Below, piece by piece: positions 26,315 to 36,469 of a DNA stretch of 38,366 nt; the first letter of the stretch is position 1, and every line of letters starts with the position of its first letter. The position numbers and the translations under genes were made by a program. A model generated the notes under the pieces. That model did not search any database. It had not been told where the DNA came from and saw only the letters and a list, made by a program, of their open reading frames with translations. Source of the DNA: Acaryochloris sp. IP29b_bin.148 (GTDB lineage Bacteria > Cyanobacteriota > Cyanobacteriia > Thermosynechococcales > Thermosynechococcaceae); assembly GCF_028285565.1 (NCBI RefSeq), contig NZ_JANQOY010000048.1, forward strand, positions 1 to 38,366. Direction: 5' to 3'.

Positions 26315-26692
26315 ATGAACATCAAACCAGAAAATAAAAAACCATTAATCGCCATCGGTGTGATGGTTATAGTCCTGAGTCTATGGCAAGTATTGGGTCA
26401 GACATCAAACCGTCAGACATTTTATCCACCAACATTTAACCCCGATAAAAAGCTCACCCAGAGAGACTTTAACGTACCTTCTGATCAAGTCTATGACAAG
26501 ATTCCAGATCCAAACCAAAATCCTATTCCCATTACTGGGGTAGTCAGTGATAAAAGAGGGTATGGCATTCCTAATGTATTGCAGTGGGAGGCGAACAATC
26601 TTGAGGCTGAGACTCGCTATACGGTTACTATCCGTAATGTTAAGGTCAACAGGCAACTGCGAGATTTTCAATACTGGTTTGAACTGACCTAA
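26315..26692 (+). CDS. Membrane-anchored hypothetical protein
   Basis: A 125-residue protein with an N-terminal basic patch (KPENKK) and one hydrophobic segment (about 10-28, PLIAIGVMVIVLSLWQVLG). This marks it as anchored or secreted with its body outside the cytoplasm. The rest is proline- and asparagine-rich, then strand-rich (ETRYTVTIRNVKVNRQLRDF). There is no lipobox cysteine. No family was recognised. It converges on opcA, and a CTGACC/GGTCAG pairing (26684-26716) spans the stop codon. Confidence 0.6.
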   Translation: MNIKPENKKPLIAIGVMVIVLSLWQVLGQTSNRQTFYPPTFNPDKKLTQRDFNVPSDQVYDKIPDPNQNPIPITGVVSDKRGYGIPNVLQWEANNLEAETRYTVTIRNVKVNRQLRDFQYWFELT

Positions 26693-26841
26693 CCAAACGG
26701 GGCTTTTTGTGGTCAGTGGCTAAGCACTCACCCTCAATCAGTTCAGGCAAGCCATGAACTTAAGCAGACATCAAAAATATATTGAGTTGAGCTGAAGTGG
26801 GATCAGCGTTGAGGTATCCGAGCTAACGAGATTGAACGTTC

Positions 26842-28188
26842 CTAGGCGAGTCTCAGTATTTGGGCTGTAACGTCAAGACTTTCGGTATACAACACATCTT
26901 GATCCCAGCGTTGTAGTTGCTGACTTAGAAGCGTCTCAGAGGATTGGTCTTGCAGCGGTGTGACATGCTGAATTCGACAAGATTGGGCTCCTCCTCCAGC
27001 CTCCATGCGCATACAGCCTTTCGTTTCTGAACAGAGGACGGTACAACAATCCGCCTGTAAATTGGTAGAGGCGAGTTTTAGATCGATTAAATCTCCTGCG
27101 ACTTCGCCTGGCTGTGTGGGAATGGCGGCCAATTCTGCTTGAATGGGCCGCTGGTCAGAACTCATAAATTGGATGCGTTTGAGGTCATAGTCTCCACCTT
27201 CCGACTCAAAGGCGACAGGTTGCCATTGCAAGCGACTGGCCAACCACCCCAAAAACATTAAGGCTTGAGCAGGGTTCCCCTTTTCATAATCTAGCGTGAC
27301 CCGATCGACCTCATTGAGGGCCGCTCTTCTAGCGGGGGGGTCAAAGGCTTCAGCGGTTAATTCTTGCCAAGCTGCTAACCGTCGCCAGTTGAGGTCCACG
27401 ATGTTCGTGCCTTGGGACATTAGTTCTTGCAAATGAATCAATTCGGATTGGGCATCGAGATATTGGCTAGAATCCACAATCACAGCAGTACTAGATGCTG
27501 CTAACCGCTGAAACAGCTCCATATTGGCAGCAGGAACGGCTTTCCACCACAAAAATTTGGGAAGTCCACCAATCATTAGAGATTGGACAAGGCCACCGAC
27601 CCGATCCAGGGCCATTTCGGTCCCTTTAAGGGAAATATACTCACAGCAAATCAGAGAGCTGCGGTTTTTCTTTTTGACGGGACAGTAGGCTGAAAGTTGA
27701 GCGGATACCCCTTCGTCTTCACCGCCTATGGGAAAGAGAGAGATGACGCGGCAAGGACTTTGACTTGCGATCGCATCCGCAATACCCGCTCCCCCCGCAT
27801 CCAACACATAGCCGTCATCCTGGCCTTGGCTGATCTGCTGTTCCGTCATAGCCTGCCGCATTTTGGCCAGGATATCAGGATTGGGTTTGCCGGTTTCTGC
27901 CAACCCAAACTTGGTTTGGGCCGATCGTAAGGCAGCCTCCATGCGGGGACCATAAATGCCATCCACAGGACCAGTGTAAAACCCTAATGCTGCCAATAGC
28001 TGCTGGGTTTCTTCCGGTTCATAGACAACCAAGCTAAAGGTGGCGGCCCGAGTAGCAGTAGGAAACATACCGCCATTGCCCGAGGAATTATAGCTGGTCC
28101 AAATTTTGCTTAATTCCGCATTAATATCATTGAGAGAAACGTCTTTCGGAGCTTGTAAAGAGACGATGGGAGCAGATTTTGTAGTCAT
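26842..28188 (-). CDS. opcA: Glucose-6-phosphate dehydrogenase assembly protein OpcA
   Basis: A 448-residue partner that activates Zwf in the cyanobacterial oxidative pentose phosphate pathway. It carries an inserted peptidoglycan-binding-like domain at about 57-112 (LLAALGFYTGPVDGIYGP), then the OpcA core, with WWKAVPAANMELFQRLA centrally. Cysteines C381, C382, C386 and C392 cluster near the C terminus. C386 and C392 have the six-residue spacing of the thioredoxin-responsive pair reported for Anabaena OpcA (Cys393/Cys399, from memory). It is the last gene of fbp-tal-zwf-opcA, 42 bases after zwf, so likely co-transcribed. Confidence 0.94.
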   Translation of the reverse strand: MTTKSAPIVSLQAPKDVSLNDINAELSKIWTSYNSSGNGGMFPTATRAATFSLVVYEPEETQQLLAALGFYTGPVDGIYGPRMEAALRSAQTKFGLAETGKPNPDILAKMRQAMTEQQISQGQDDGYVLDAGGAGIADAIASQSPCRVISLFPIGGEDEGVSAQLSAYCPVKKKNRSSLICCEYISLKGTEMALDRVGGLVQSLMIGGLPKFLWWKAVPAANMELFQRLAASSTAVIVDSSQYLDAQSELIHLQELMSQGTNIVDLNWRRLAAWQELTAEAFDPPARRAALNEVDRVTLDYEKGNPAQALMFLGWLASRLQWQPVAFESEGGDYDLKRIQFMSSDQRPIQAELAAIPTQPGEVAGDLIDLKLASTNLQADCCTVLCSETKGCMRMEAGGGAQSCRIQHVTPLQDQSSETLLSQQLQRWDQDVLYTESLDVTAQILRLA

Positions 28189-28230
28189 AGGGCGAAAAGA
28201 ATGGAGAACTAAGTGCGCATATCAAAATGT

Positions 28231-29760
28231 CTAGAGTCGTCGCCAGCGCCGACCATCGCGGTTGAGCAATAGCTCAGCGGCTTCCGGTTCCCAAGTCCCG
28301 GCTTCATAGGTGGGAACTAGGGCAGGATCGGTGGGTTCTTCCCAAGCCGTTAAGGCCGGGGTTAAGACTCGCCAAGACTCCTCAACTTCATCCCCACGGG
28401 TAAACAGGGTTTGATCGCCGAGCATAGCGTCTAGAAGTAAGCGATCGTAGGCATCCCCTGTGGCCTGCCCAAAAAAGGAACCATAGCTAAAGTTCATATC
28501 TACTGAGCGAGTCCGTAAGTCTGGCCCTGGCATCTTCGCCTCAAACCGCAGAGAGATCCCTTCATTCGGTTGGATGCGCATGGCTAAAACATTGGGATTT
28601 GCCTGTTGGGCCGCGGATTGAAAGATTAAAAACGGCACTTGGCGAAAGTGGATAGAAATTTCGGATACCTTCTTGGGCAAACGTTTGCCGGTACGCAGAT
28701 AAAAAGGCACCCCTTGCCAGCGCCAATTGTCAATCAAGAGCTTCAAGGCCACATAGGTGGGGGTGGTGGATTTGGGATCAACGCCAGGCTCTTGGTGATA
28801 GCCAGGCACTTGCTCGCCTTTCATCCAGCCTTGGGTATATTGGCCGCGAATAGCAGAATTCTCGAGGTTATGGATATCTGCCAGACGCATCGCTTGGACC
28901 ACCTTGACTTTCTCTGTCCGAATTGCATCGGCATCCAGAGAGTTAGGAGGTTCCATCGCTGTTAGGCAGAGCAGCTGCATAATATGGTTTTGGACCATAT
29001 CTCGCAATGCACCAGAGGTCTCGTAATACCCCGCCCGGTCTTCTACCCCAACGGTTTCTGCCACGGTAATTTGAACATGATCGACAAACTGGCGATTCCA
29101 CAGGGGCTCAAAAATGGCGTTGGCAAACCGAAAGATCAGCAAGTTCTGAACGGTTTCCTTGCCCAAGTAATGGTCAATCCGATAGACCTGATTTTCGGCA
29201 CAGACTTCTTGCACAACTTTGTTGAGAGACTGAGCAGAACCTAAATCGCGACCAAAGGGCTTTTCAATGACCAGTCGCGTTTTAATGGGATCAGCCAACA
29301 TCTGGGCGGTTCCCAGTTGTTGAATTGCTGTGGCAAAAAACTTAGGAGATACAGCCAGATAAAACACCCGGTTGCCCATGGTGCCACGACGGCCATCCAG
29401 TTCTTCTAGACGAGTTTTTAGCTTTTGGTAGGCTTGGGGATCGTCTATATTTCCCGGGCAATAAAACAACCCTTCGGCAAAACTGCTCCAGACGTCTTCT
29501 GACTGAATCCCATCCGAAAATTCTTCGATACCTTCGCGCATCTGCTGCCGGAAGTACTCATCACTCCATTCCCGTCGAGCAACGCCGACAATGGTCAGTT
29601 CCGCGGGTAGGCGGCGCTGTTGTTTGAGATGGTAGAGGGCAGGGACCAGTTTCCGTTGGGTGAGGTCACCAGAGGCACCAAAGATCACTATAATGAGAGG
29701 CTCTGGCGTGCGTTCTTGACGTAGACCGACGCGAAGCGGATTTTCAGCAAGCGTAACCAT
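28231..29760 (-). CDS. zwf: Glucose-6-phosphate 1-dehydrogenase
   Basis: A 509-residue enzyme that oxidises glucose 6-phosphate with NADP+ at the entry of the oxidative pentose phosphate pathway. ATG 29760 is chosen over an in-frame TTG at 29775 because [13 protein letters not shown] is the usual cyanobacterial start. The nucleotide loop [11 protein letters not shown] is at 27-37 and the active site RIDHYLGKE at 194-202. Cys187 is present just before the active site. The position that in cyanobacterial relatives reads LLLDCMLGDQ here reads [10 protein letters not shown] (Ala445), so the second reported redox cysteine seems lost. Third gene of the operon. Confidence 0.96.
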   Translation of the reverse strand: MVTLAENPLRVGLRQERTPEPLIIVIFGASGDLTQRKLVPALYHLKQQRRLPAELTIVGVARREWSDEYFRQQMREGIEEFSDGIQSEDVWSSFAEGLFYCPGNIDDPQAYQKLKTRLEELDGRRGTMGNRVFYLAVSPKFFATAIQQLGTAQMLADPIKTRLVIEKPFGRDLGSAQSLNKVVQEVCAENQVYRIDHYLGKETVQNLLIFRFANAIFEPLWNRQFVDHVQITVAETVGVEDRAGYYETSGALRDMVQNHIMQLLCLTAMEPPNSLDADAIRTEKVKVVQAMRLADIHNLENSAIRGQYTQGWMKGEQVPGYHQEPGVDPKSTTPTYVALKLLIDNWRWQGVPFYLRTGKRLPKKVSEISIHFRQVPFLIFQSAAQQANPNVLAMRIQPNEGISLRFEAKMPGPDLRTRSVDMNFSYGSFFGQATGDAYDRLLLDAMLGDQTLFTRGDEVEESWRVLTPALTAWEEPTDPALVPTYEAGTWEPEAAELLLNRDGRRWRRL

Positions 29761-29884
29761 AGGCTGGGCAAACAAAGGGGAATAGGTGAACTGGGAAACT
29801 GAAGAAAGCAGCGCTTAGCACTAGCGCCATCGAACGTCTTGGTAACGCCAAATCTGCCAGGCTAAGCGCGAATGATCAAACTAC

Positions 29885-31030
29885 CTAAACTACGGTCAAC
29901 CGCTTGACCTTTTCTTCTAAGGAGTTCAGCAGTGAGCGGAAGGGTTGCACGAATTTATCAATCCCTTCCGCTAACAATTCAGCCATCACTTGATCGAGGT
30001 CGAGGTTGATTTCGGGGTTAGAGAGGTTGGCGATGATTTCATAGGCAGTTCCCATATCTTGTTCCACCCGATTGGCGACATCGCAGTGATCGGCGCAAGC
30101 TTGGATCGTATTGGGTGGCAGGGTGTTGACGGTATCAGGACCCACTAGCTCATCCACATACATCACATCGCTATAGTCTGGATTTTTGGTGCTGGTGCTC
30201 GCCCACAGGAGGCGTTGGATATTCGCACCCTTCGCTGATAAAGCCTTCCAACGGTCGGTTTGGATCATCTTTTTATATTCTTGATACGCAATCTTGGCAT
30301 TTGCGATCGCAACCTTGCCTTTCACCTGAGCAATTTGAGTCGCCAGATGGGACTGATCAGGGTTAAGCGCTTTAAGCTTGGCATCCAACAATCCATCCAC
30401 CTTAGAATCAATCCGGCTAAGGAAGAAGCTGGCGACGGACGCGATCTTGCTAATATCTTCGCCCTTGGCAGCGCGCGCTTCTAGGCCGCGAATATAGGCC
30501 CAGGCGGTATCAATATAGCTTTGCACTGAGAACAGCAACGTGACATTAACGTTGATACCATCGGCAATCACCTGTTCCACGGCAGGCAATCCTGCGGCGG
30601 TGCCCGGAATTTTGATCATGACGTTTTCACGACCGATCTCCCGATGATACCGACGGGCTTGCTCAATCGTGGCTTGGGTATCGTTGGCAATATTCGGCGG
30701 TACCTCAATGCTGACGTAACCATCTAAGCCTTGGGTTTGGTCATAAATGGGCTTAAAAATATCGCAGGCGTTGCGAATATCATCAAAGGTCAAAGATTCG
30801 TAGATATCCAGAACCGACTTGCCCGCTTTGATCCCGGCTTCAATATCGGCATCGTAAGTAGCATTACCCGCAATCGCCTTTTCAAAGATGGCGGGATTGG
30901 AAGTGATTCCACGAATCCCTTGATCTTGGGTCATTTGCTTTAGCTCACCGGATTCAAGTAAATCGCGGCTGAGATTATCCATCCAAATGCTTTGGCCAAA
31001 GGTACTAATTTCGAGGAGATGATTAGTCAT
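29885..31030 (-). CDS. tal: Transaldolase
   Basis: A 381-residue transaldolase moving a three-carbon unit between sugar phosphates in the non-oxidative pentose phosphate branch. ATG 31030 is chosen because GGAG lies ten bases upstream. The longer frame to 31159 would overlap fbp and adds a non-conserved basic tail. Family features are SIWMDNLSRDLLESGEL (14-30), GITSNPAIFEKAI (41-53), the Schiff-base lysine K140 in VMIKIPGTAAGLPA, and FFLSRIDSKVD. It is of the longer (about 380-residue) cyanobacterial type. It lies 46 bases after fbp and 124 before zwf. Confidence 0.96.
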   Translation of the reverse strand: MTNHLLEISTFGQSIWMDNLSRDLLESGELKQMTQDQGIRGITSNPAIFEKAIAGNATYDADIEAGIKAGKSVLDIYESLTFDDIRNACDIFKPIYDQTQGLDGYVSIEVPPNIANDTQATIEQARRYHREIGRENVMIKIPGTAAGLPAVEQVIADGINVNVTLLFSVQSYIDTAWAYIRGLEARAAKGEDISKIASVASFFLSRIDSKVDGLLDAKLKALNPDQSHLATQIAQVKGKVAIANAKIAYQEYKKMIQTDRWKALSAKGANIQRLLWASTSTKNPDYSDVMYVDELVGPDTVNTLPPNTIQACADHCDVANRVEQDMGTAYEIIANLSNPEINLDLDQVMAELLAEGIDKFVQPFRSLLNSLEEKVKRLTVV

Positions 31031-31076
31031 AGGAAACTCCGTAATCAATTGATTCAAAAGGGCAGTAAGTCGTGCC

Positions 31077-32150
31077 TTAGGGCTGAAGAGCGAGTTCTTC
31101 TTGGGCCTGCCTCTCTCGCTCTTCGATAAAAGATTCAACAAGGGCCACATCTTCATCACTGCCGATAATCAGGGGGGTACGGGCATGGAGATGATTGGGG
31201 ACAACGTCCAGTAAAGAGGATTGGCCAATGCTGGCCCGTCCCCCTGCCTGTTCCACGAGATAGGCTAAGGGGGCAGATTCATACAGCAGGCGCAGCTTGC
31301 CTTCCGGGTTCTTGAGGGTGCCAGGGTAGATAAACACGCCACCCTGGAATAAAATCCGATGGAAATCTCCGACCAAGGCTCCGCTGTAACGAGCGGTATG
31401 CCCTTCATGACGATGGACATAGCGAGTAAAGTCTCGGAGGGCATCGTCCCACTGCCAAAAGTTCCCTTCATTGACGCTGTAAACTGGACCATGTTTGGGA
31501 ATCGTCAAGTTTTCAGCCGCCAGAATAAATTCGCCTAGGCTAGGGTCCAAAATAAAAACATGTACACCTTTGCCAATGGAATACACCAGCACAGTGCTGG
31601 GACCGTAAAGGATATAGCCCGCAGCAAGTTGCTGATGCCCATCTTGGAGGAGATCTTGGCCCGTCTGCTCAGGATCGTTGCCCACCTGCTGGCGGATGGA
31701 AAAAATGGAGCCGACATTCAAATTCACATCGACATTCGAAGAGCCATCAATGGGATCGTAGAGAAGGGTATAGCGACCAATCGGACAGTTTTCGGGGATA
31801 TAGTAGGGCTTCTCCATTTCTTCGGAAGCCAACCGACAAACCAGACCACTTTGCTTAAAGGCAGCAATAAAGACCTCGTTGGCATAGAGGTCCATTTTTT
31901 TGACTTCTTCGCCTTGAACATTGACGTCGCCAGTGAAGCCTAAAGCACCTTCCACCAATCCTGCACGACTGAGACGGCGAGCAATCAGCTTCCCTGCCAA
32001 CCCGATCCGGGTCATCAGGGCACTCAAATCTTGGGCCTCTGGACCAAAGCTTTGGAGATGTTCTAGAACATGACGAGACAGAGTGGTGCAGTCCCGATCA
32101 AGGGCAAAGTCATAACTTAGTTCAAGCGGCGTGCTATCAGAACTATTCAT
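31077..32150 (-). CDS. fbp: Class I fructose-1,6-bisphosphatase
   Basis: A 357-residue phosphatase for gluconeogenesis and the Calvin cycle. The metal and phosphate motif [15 protein letters not shown] is at about 131-145 (numbered from ATG 32156). [28 protein letters not shown] and [15 protein letters not shown] are class I landmarks. Two ATGs lie six bases apart (32156, 32150). GGGGA at 32157-32161 is too close to the first and well placed for the second, which I chose. It heads the fbp-tal-zwf-opcA operon known from Nostoc, which supports night-time or heterotrophic sugar oxidation. Confidence 0.96.
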   Translation of the reverse strand: MNSSDSTPLELSYDFALDRDCTTLSRHVLEHLQSFGPEAQDLSALMTRIGLAGKLIARRLSRAGLVEGALGFTGDVNVQGEEVKKMDLYANEVFIAAFKQSGLVCRLASEEMEKPYYIPENCPIGRYTLLYDPIDGSSNVDVNLNVGSIFSIRQQVGNDPEQTGQDLLQDGHQQLAAGYILYGPSTVLVYSIGKGVHVFILDPSLGEFILAAENLTIPKHGPVYSVNEGNFWQWDDALRDFTRYVHRHEGHTARYSGALVGDFHRILFQGGVFIYPGTLKNPEGKLRLLYESAPLAYLVEQAGGRASIGQSSLLDVVPNHLHARTPLIIGSDEDVALVESFIEERERQAQEELALQP

Positions 32151-32156
32151 TTGCAT

Positions 32157-32461
32157 TCCCCATACTGGGTGATAGACGGTCTTAATGCTTGAGGTTCCGT
32201 CTTTATACCTCCCATCTTAAGAAGGCATTCTGAAAATGGCCTGAGTCTTTAGGTGAACTACAGAATACCTTTAGATTCTGCGACTTTAGCCTTCTCTATA
32301 TCCATTGCTTCTGGTCTCCAATAGCCTATCCAATGCGTTGGTTACTGGCGCTAGATATCTTCATGTACCGCGAAGATGATCTCCATTTCGGGCAAAAAAT
32401 AGCCTAGGCTTTTGTATGACTGCCTTTAAATTCTTAGCTGCAACTCTATCCTCGCCCCACT
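32157..32461. other. Divergent promoter region, fbp and FHA-ABC gene
   Basis: This 305-base region must carry both promoters. A perfect 10-bp palindrome AGCCTAGGCT (32401-32410) lies 50 bases before the plus-strand ATG. I searched for an NtcA box (GTA-N8-TAC) and saw none. No riboswitch-like structure was found. Confidence 0.4.
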
Positions 32462-35443
32462 ATGCCTACTGCCTCTGCTCAGCTTTATGTCATGACCAAC
32501 GGTGCAGAGATTAATCGAGAATTTCGGTTAACGCAAGCGCCCTTTAGCATTGGGTCTGATTCAGATAATTCTCTGATCTTGGATGGTTCGTCTATTTTGC
32601 CGCACCATGCAGAAATTTTATGGCATACCGATCATTACAGCCTGAAGTCGTTAGGTGATCAGGCCACGCTTCAAGTTAACCAGAAACCGCTGGTAGGACC
32701 GATCAAGCTCCATCCTGGAGATGAAATTCAGATGGGTAATACGATCATTCACTTCCGAGAAGTTCAGGGGACGGGCGTATTTCCCCATGAGTCAGCTTTA
32801 CCGGGCACCGTTGTCAGTCAAACCCATTGCGATCGCGTTTTGCAAGTCACCACGTCTAAATGGACCCAGGACTTTCCCCTCAACCAAGAAACCCTGACCC
32901 TAGGCCGACATCCCCAGTGTGATATTGTCATCGATTTACCTGTCGTTTCTGACCGCCACGCTCAATTAAATTGGGAAAATGAGACGTATACTCTTCGTGA
33001 CTTAAACAGCACCCACGGTCTCACCTTTGCGGGAGACAAAATTCAAGACAAGGTCCTCCAGGACGGCGATTTTTTCTCGATTGAAGATCAGGTCACCCTG
33101 ACCTATCAGGTGATTCCGCAAACCGATGTCATTGAACAGGTCGAAACGCTGGTTTTGCGAGATCTACAAAGCCTTAGCTTTGGTCGCGATCCACGCAATA
33201 CTACGGTGATTGACCATCCGATCGTCTCTCGCTTTCATGCCCAAATTGACCTAAAAAGCGGCACTTGGGTGATTGAAGACCTCCATTCATCCAACGGAAC
33301 TTACGTCAACGGCCGACAACTCCGCAATCCCCAACCGCTACGCCCTGGGGATACGATTCGCATCGGTCCCTATCACTTTGTCTTTAACTTTGATGAGACC
33401 CTGATTCAGCAGAATGACTCGGGAAATCTACGTCTCGATGCGGTTCATCTGAGTAAGGTGACTAGCAAGAAAAATATTCTCTTAAACGACATTTCTCTGT
33501 CCATTTTGCCCCAAGAGTTTGTTGCGGTAGTTGGTGTGAGTGGAGCCGGCAAGTCCACGCTTCTGGATGCCTTAAATGGACTGCGCCCGGCAACGAGTGG
33601 CTCAGTCTTGGTGAATGAGCAGGATCTGTATAAGAACTTCAATCTCTATCGCACAGAATTGGGCTACGTTCCCCAAGACGATATTATCCACCGCGAATTG
33701 ACGGTCAATCAGGCCCTGGACTATGCCGCCCGCCTGCGTCTCCCGGCTGATGTAACCCGAGCAGAACGGAAGCAGCAGATCCAGTCTGTTCTTCAAGATT
33801 TAGAACTGCGAGAACGGGAGCATCTGCGGGTGCATTCTTTGAGCGGTGGGCAGCGCAAGCGAGTCTCGATTGGGGTAGAGCTGTTAACGCAACCCAGCTT
33901 ATTTTTCCTAGATGAAGCTACCTCCGGCCTGGACCCTGGCACTGAAACCCTGATGATGCGATTATTGCGACGGTTAGCGGATCAAGGCCGGACCATTCTC
34001 CTGATTACCCATGCCACCAAAAATGTAATGGTCTGTGATCTAGTGGTGTTTTTGGCCAAGGGGGGGCGGATTGCCTATTTTGGCCCGCCAGCTGAAGCGC
34101 TCACCTATTTTGGGGTCGAGGATTTTGATGAAATTTATCTGAAAGTCGAAGGTGAACAAACCCCTGAAGCTTGGGAACAGCAATATCGCCAGTCCACCCT
34201 CTATCAGACCTATATCACTCAGCGGCAGGCCAGTTTATCGGTCCCCACTGCGCCTCAAAAAGCGAAATCTAAACCCCCGCAACCTCGCACCACCGCGATT
34301 TCAGGCTGGCGACAATTTGCGATTCTGGCCCAGCGCAACTGGACGATTTTGCGCCAAGATCGGGCCAGCTTGATTCTGATGTTGGCGTTGGCTCCTATCC
34401 TGGGCTTGCTGGATTTCGTCATGTGGCAGCGTCCCATGTTTGATATCACCAATGGTGATCCGGGCCAAGTCTTCACACTTTTGTTTATCACAGTCTTAAC
34501 GGCTGTGATGGTCGGTAGCTTAGCGATGATGCGGGAGATTGTTAAAGAGCGAGAAATCTATCGGCGTGAACGGATGATTGGGCTGAAGATTTTGCCCTAT
34601 GTGTTTTCCAAGGTTTGGCTGAGTGTGCTGTTGGCCCTCTACCAAGCAGCAATCTTCCTGCTGACAAAGGTCTTGGCCGTGAACTTGCCGATTGATTGGC
34701 AGGGGCTCCTGGGCATGTATATCACCCTTTTCTTAGCCACCTTGGGCGGTATGGTGATGGGACTGTTTGTCTCTGCTTTAGCACCAAACCAAAGCGTGGC
34801 CCCTTTGTTGACGATTCTGTTTCTACTCCCCCAAATCACCTTTTCCGGGGCGATTATCTCTCTAGATTCTTTAGGGACGCCCGGCCAAGTTCTCAGTCAA
34901 CTCACCGTTACTCGCTGGTCCTATGAGAGTTTAATTACCCTATCGGAAGTTGGTAAGGATATCGCAGGGGACTCGTGTTGGCAGATGTCTGCAGAGGAGC
35001 GGGAGAATTTAAGCGATACAGACAAGGAAAAATGCCCATGTCTGGGTCAGGATATGTTTACCCAATGTACCTTTCCAGCCCTGCGCCAAGAATATGATCC
35101 AGCAGTGGAGCAGCCCCAACCCGCAAAACCCGAAGATCCAGGCGATCCGCCTAAGTTAACGGCTGACAATCGGGCCACCTTTGAAGATGAGATTGAGGAC
35201 TATAACGATAAGGTCAAGGATTATCGGGATAACTTGGACGGCTGGCAAGATCAGTTTAGTGATTGGCGCGAAAAACGGGGCACTGCGATCGCATCTGCAG
35301 AACTGTTAGTGGGTCGGTTCCATGACAAAGCTGGCACTGCATTTGCCGTCAATGTGGGGAAACATTGGCTGAAATTAGGATTAATTATGGTGGGAATGCT
35401 GGGTTTGGTGGTTTTTATCCAGCATCGTCAAGATGTCATCTAG
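32462..35443 (+). CDS. FHA-domain ABC-2 transporter, fused ATPase-permease
   Basis: A 993-residue ABC half-transporter of the ABCG-like type. Three FHA domains come first: about 5-100 (FSIGSDSDNSLIL), 125-215 (LTLGRHPQCDIVID, SDRHAQL, DLNSTHG) and 225-315 (LSFGRDPRNTTVID, SRFHAQI, DLHSSNGTYVNGR). The first lacks the S-x-x-H signature in good form (LPHHAEI). The ATPase follows with Walker A GVSGAGKSTLL (near 360), signature LSGGQRKRVSIG (near 459) and Walker B LFFLDEATSGLD (near 480). Residues 615-993 are the ABC-2 permease, with a long charged, cysteine-containing loop (about 835-950) before the last membrane helix. FHA domains bind phosphothreonine, so a Ser/Thr kinase may control transport. 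The substrate is unknown. Confidence 0.93.
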   Translation: MPTASAQLYVMTNGAEINREFRLTQAPFSIGSDSDNSLILDGSSILPHHAEILWHTDHYSLKSLGDQATLQVNQKPLVGPIKLHPGDEIQMGNTIIHFREVQGTGVFPHESALPGTVVSQTHCDRVLQVTTSKWTQDFPLNQETLTLGRHPQCDIVIDLPVVSDRHAQLNWENETYTLRDLNSTHGLTFAGDKIQDKVLQDGDFFSIEDQVTLTYQVIPQTDVIEQVETLVLRDLQSLSFGRDPRNTTVIDHPIVSRFHAQIDLKSGTWVIEDLHSSNGTYVNGRQLRNPQPLRPGDTIRIGPYHFVFNFDETLIQQNDSGNLRLDAVHLSKVTSKKNILLNDISLSILPQEFVAVVGVSGAGKSTLLDALNGLRPATSGSVLVNEQDLYKNFNLYRTELGYVPQDDIIHRELTVNQALDYAARLRLPADVTRAERKQQIQSVLQDLELREREHLRVHSLSGGQRKRVSIGVELLTQPSLFFLDEATSGLDPGTETLMMRLLRRLADQGRTILLITHATKNVMVCDLVVFLAKGGRIAYFGPPAEALTYFGVEDFDEIYLKVEGEQTPEAWEQQYRQSTLYQTYITQRQASLSVPTAPQKAKSKPPQPRTTAISGWRQFAILAQRNWTILRQDRASLILMLALAPILGLLDFVMWQRPMFDITNGDPGQVFTLLFITVLTAVMVGSLAMMREIVKEREIYRRERMIGLKILPYVFSKVWLSVLLALYQAAIFLLTKVLAVNLPIDWQGLLGMYITLFLATLGGMVMGLFVSALAPNQSVAPLLTILFLLPQITFSGAIISLDSLGTPGQVLSQLTVTRWSYESLITLSEVGKDIAGDSCWQMSAEERENLSDTDKEKCPCLGQDMFTQCTFPALRQEYDPAVEQPQPAKPEDPGDPPKLTADNRATFEDEIEDYNDKVKDYRDNLDGWQDQFSDWREKRGTAIASAELLVGRFHDKAGTAFAVNVGKHWLKLGLIMVGMLGLVVFIQHRQDVI

Positions 35444-35732
35444 TTTTGATAAATATATGTAAATTTAGGTTTCAAACCACGGTTATTGATCTGCTTCTGC
35501 TGAAGAAAAAGCTATGTTAAATGGGATGGTTCCATACTGAAGTATTTCTCAGCGTTCTAAGTCTGTCGGTTATAAGCCGTTTATTCAGCTATCCATCTTA
35601 GGTTTAATACTCGCTCAAAAACTAATCTTTTAACCTAAACCTACAGATGCAGAATGCTCGCTGATTCAGGGTGCGCAAAGCAGAGTTGCCTTGGATCAAT
35701 TGTTCCACTAGCTTTAAGCAAACGGCACTCCC

Positions 35733-36437
35733 ATGAATGAAGATAGCGTAATTCCACCTTCTGTTCCTAGACTCAAGGCATTGGCTGCGGCTGAGCTGAG
35801 TGTTTATCGCTGGCAAGATCAGCTATTGCCTGTTGATACGGTCTTAGTAGAAGAAGATGTGACGGTTCTGCGCCAAGAATTAGAAACAGCACATGAACTA
35901 TTGCAGTATCAGCAACGTTTAATTGATTCCTTAACAGAGCAGCTCGTGGGCCATGAAACCCATCAAGCTCAGCTCGAAAAAGACCTAGAAGCCGCAGAAC
36001 GAGGGTCTGATCGGGAAGCGGAAAAACTGAAAGAATTTCAGTCTATTTGTCAGGACTTGCGATCGCAACTGCGTCGCCAGCAAGCCCGAATTTGTGAATA
36101 CAAAACGGTATTAAAGAACAATTCCAATACCTTCCAACCTCATGCCAAAGTTGCCTCTCGCAAATTAGTGTCCTTTGGCTACGCCTCCGTTGCAGTAGAT
36201 GATCCGCTAGCGGCATCCTCGCCTGTTTCTCCGTGGTCAGCAACCGATCCCATTAATTTCTCGAATGCTTTTGCCATCTGCTGCCGTCAGCTCGCCACCC
36301 TAGGGCTAGATCAGTCATCAGACCCGCAGAGCCATCCTCCCCAATCCTTGCCGATCACTCTCGATCAGCCGAATATAGATCAACCCCTTCAAGACGCCTC
36401 TTCTCCCCAACTAGAGCTACCTAGTTTTGTTCATTAA
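35733..36437 (+). CDS. Coiled-coil hypothetical protein
   Basis: A 234-residue soluble protein. Residues about 45-130 form a predicted coiled coil rich in Glu, Gln and Leu (LRQELETAHELLQYQQRLI). The C-terminal third is proline- and serine-rich and disordered (SSDPQSHPPQSLPITLDQP). A short SVYRWQDQLLP segment precedes the coil. No family was recognised, and no good ribosome binding site precedes ATG 35733. Codon use fits its neighbours. It ends 32 bases from the convergent acetyltransferase gene. Confidence 0.6.
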   Translation: MNEDSVIPPSVPRLKALAAAELSVYRWQDQLLPVDTVLVEEDVTVLRQELETAHELLQYQQRLIDSLTEQLVGHETHQAQLEKDLEAAERGSDREAEKLKEFQSICQDLRSQLRRQQARICEYKTVLKNNSNTFQPHAKVASRKLVSFGYASVAVDDPLAASSPVSPWSATDPINFSNAFAICCRQLATLGLDQSSDPQSHPPQSLPITLDQPNIDQPLQDASSPQLELPSFVH

Positions 36438-36469
36438 GCTCCCTGAGTTGGGCACAGTGCCCGCATTCC

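Noticed and set aside
31031..31159. N-terminal extension of transaldolase
   Set aside because: The extra 43 residues overlap the end of fbp, are not family-like, and the ATG at 31030 has its own GGAG.
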